This document shows positions 15,025-15,043 of a stretch of DNA of 15,043 nucleotides, piece after piece; position 1 is the stretch's first letter, and each line of letters begins with the position of its first letter. The notes beneath the pieces are model-generated. The model saw only the letters and a program-made list of their open reading frames with translations, made no database searches and was not told where the DNA came from. Source of the DNA: JAIPJA01 sp964390115 (lineage in GTDB: Bacteria; Patescibacteriota; Patescibacteriia; Patescibacteriales; UBA12465); contig CAYMGT010000020.1 in NCBI GenBank assembly GCA_964390115.1, forward strand, positions 1 through 15,043. Direction: 5' to 3'. Both the position numbers and the translations under genes were made by a program.

Positions 15025-15043
15025 GGTATAATGAAATTGTTAA

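Noticed and set aside
15031..15043. Possible start of another gene at an ATG with AAGG upstream
   Set aside because: Only four codons are visible before the window ends, too little to support a feature.
1..15043. CRISPR arrays, tRNA genes, insertion sequences or phage genes
   Set aside because: No regularly spaced repeats, tRNA T-loop patterns, transposase motifs or paired terminal repeats were seen on either strand.

Overview
The window is strongly AT-rich, carries tightly packed genes, uses the standard code (no in-frame UGA in the recognised genes) and is mostly transcribed from the minus strand. Gene content (polyprenyl sugar-phosphate transferase plus GT4 enzymes, a MacB-like transporter with two separate permeases, a very long adaptor, short intergenic gaps) suggests an uncultured small-genome bacterium such as a member of the Patescibacteria/CPR. 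This is inference from style and gene set; no rRNA or ribosomal protein is present to place it.

Left block (1-5539, minus strand): the RNase P RNA gene with a recognisable promoter is followed by a tight run of a membrane sugar-phosphate transferase, a GT4 glycosyltransferase, a five-helix membrane protein, a second GT4 glycosyltransferase and the tRNA thiouridylase MnmA, which is cut by the window edge. Gaps between these proteins are 1-9 bases, so they look like one operon for building a lipid-linked or surface glycan, with mnmA as a housekeeping passenger. A gap of about 280 bases (5540-5818) follows with a tandem 10-mer and only doubtful coding remains.

Middle block (5819-12446): a minus-strand HAD-family phosphatase and a plus-strand VTT/DedA-like membrane protein diverge from a short promoter region. 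Next is a four-gene minus-strand operon: adaptor (635 aa), ABC ATPase, and two MacB/FtsX-type permeases. Together these would form an ABC exporter or mechanotransmission complex whose adaptor carries an unusually large helical insert.

Right block (12447-15043): an MFS transporter and an SDR-type L-threonine 3-dehydrogenase-like enzyme on the minus strand, then a divergent 58-residue membrane-anchored small protein on the plus strand.

The most unusual window-wide signal is that essentially none of the protein starts is preceded by a Shine-Dalgarno sequence; the only clear AAGGAG motifs lie in the gene-free gap. No mobile element, CRISPR array, tRNA or defence system was seen, and I did not find a convincing entirely new system.
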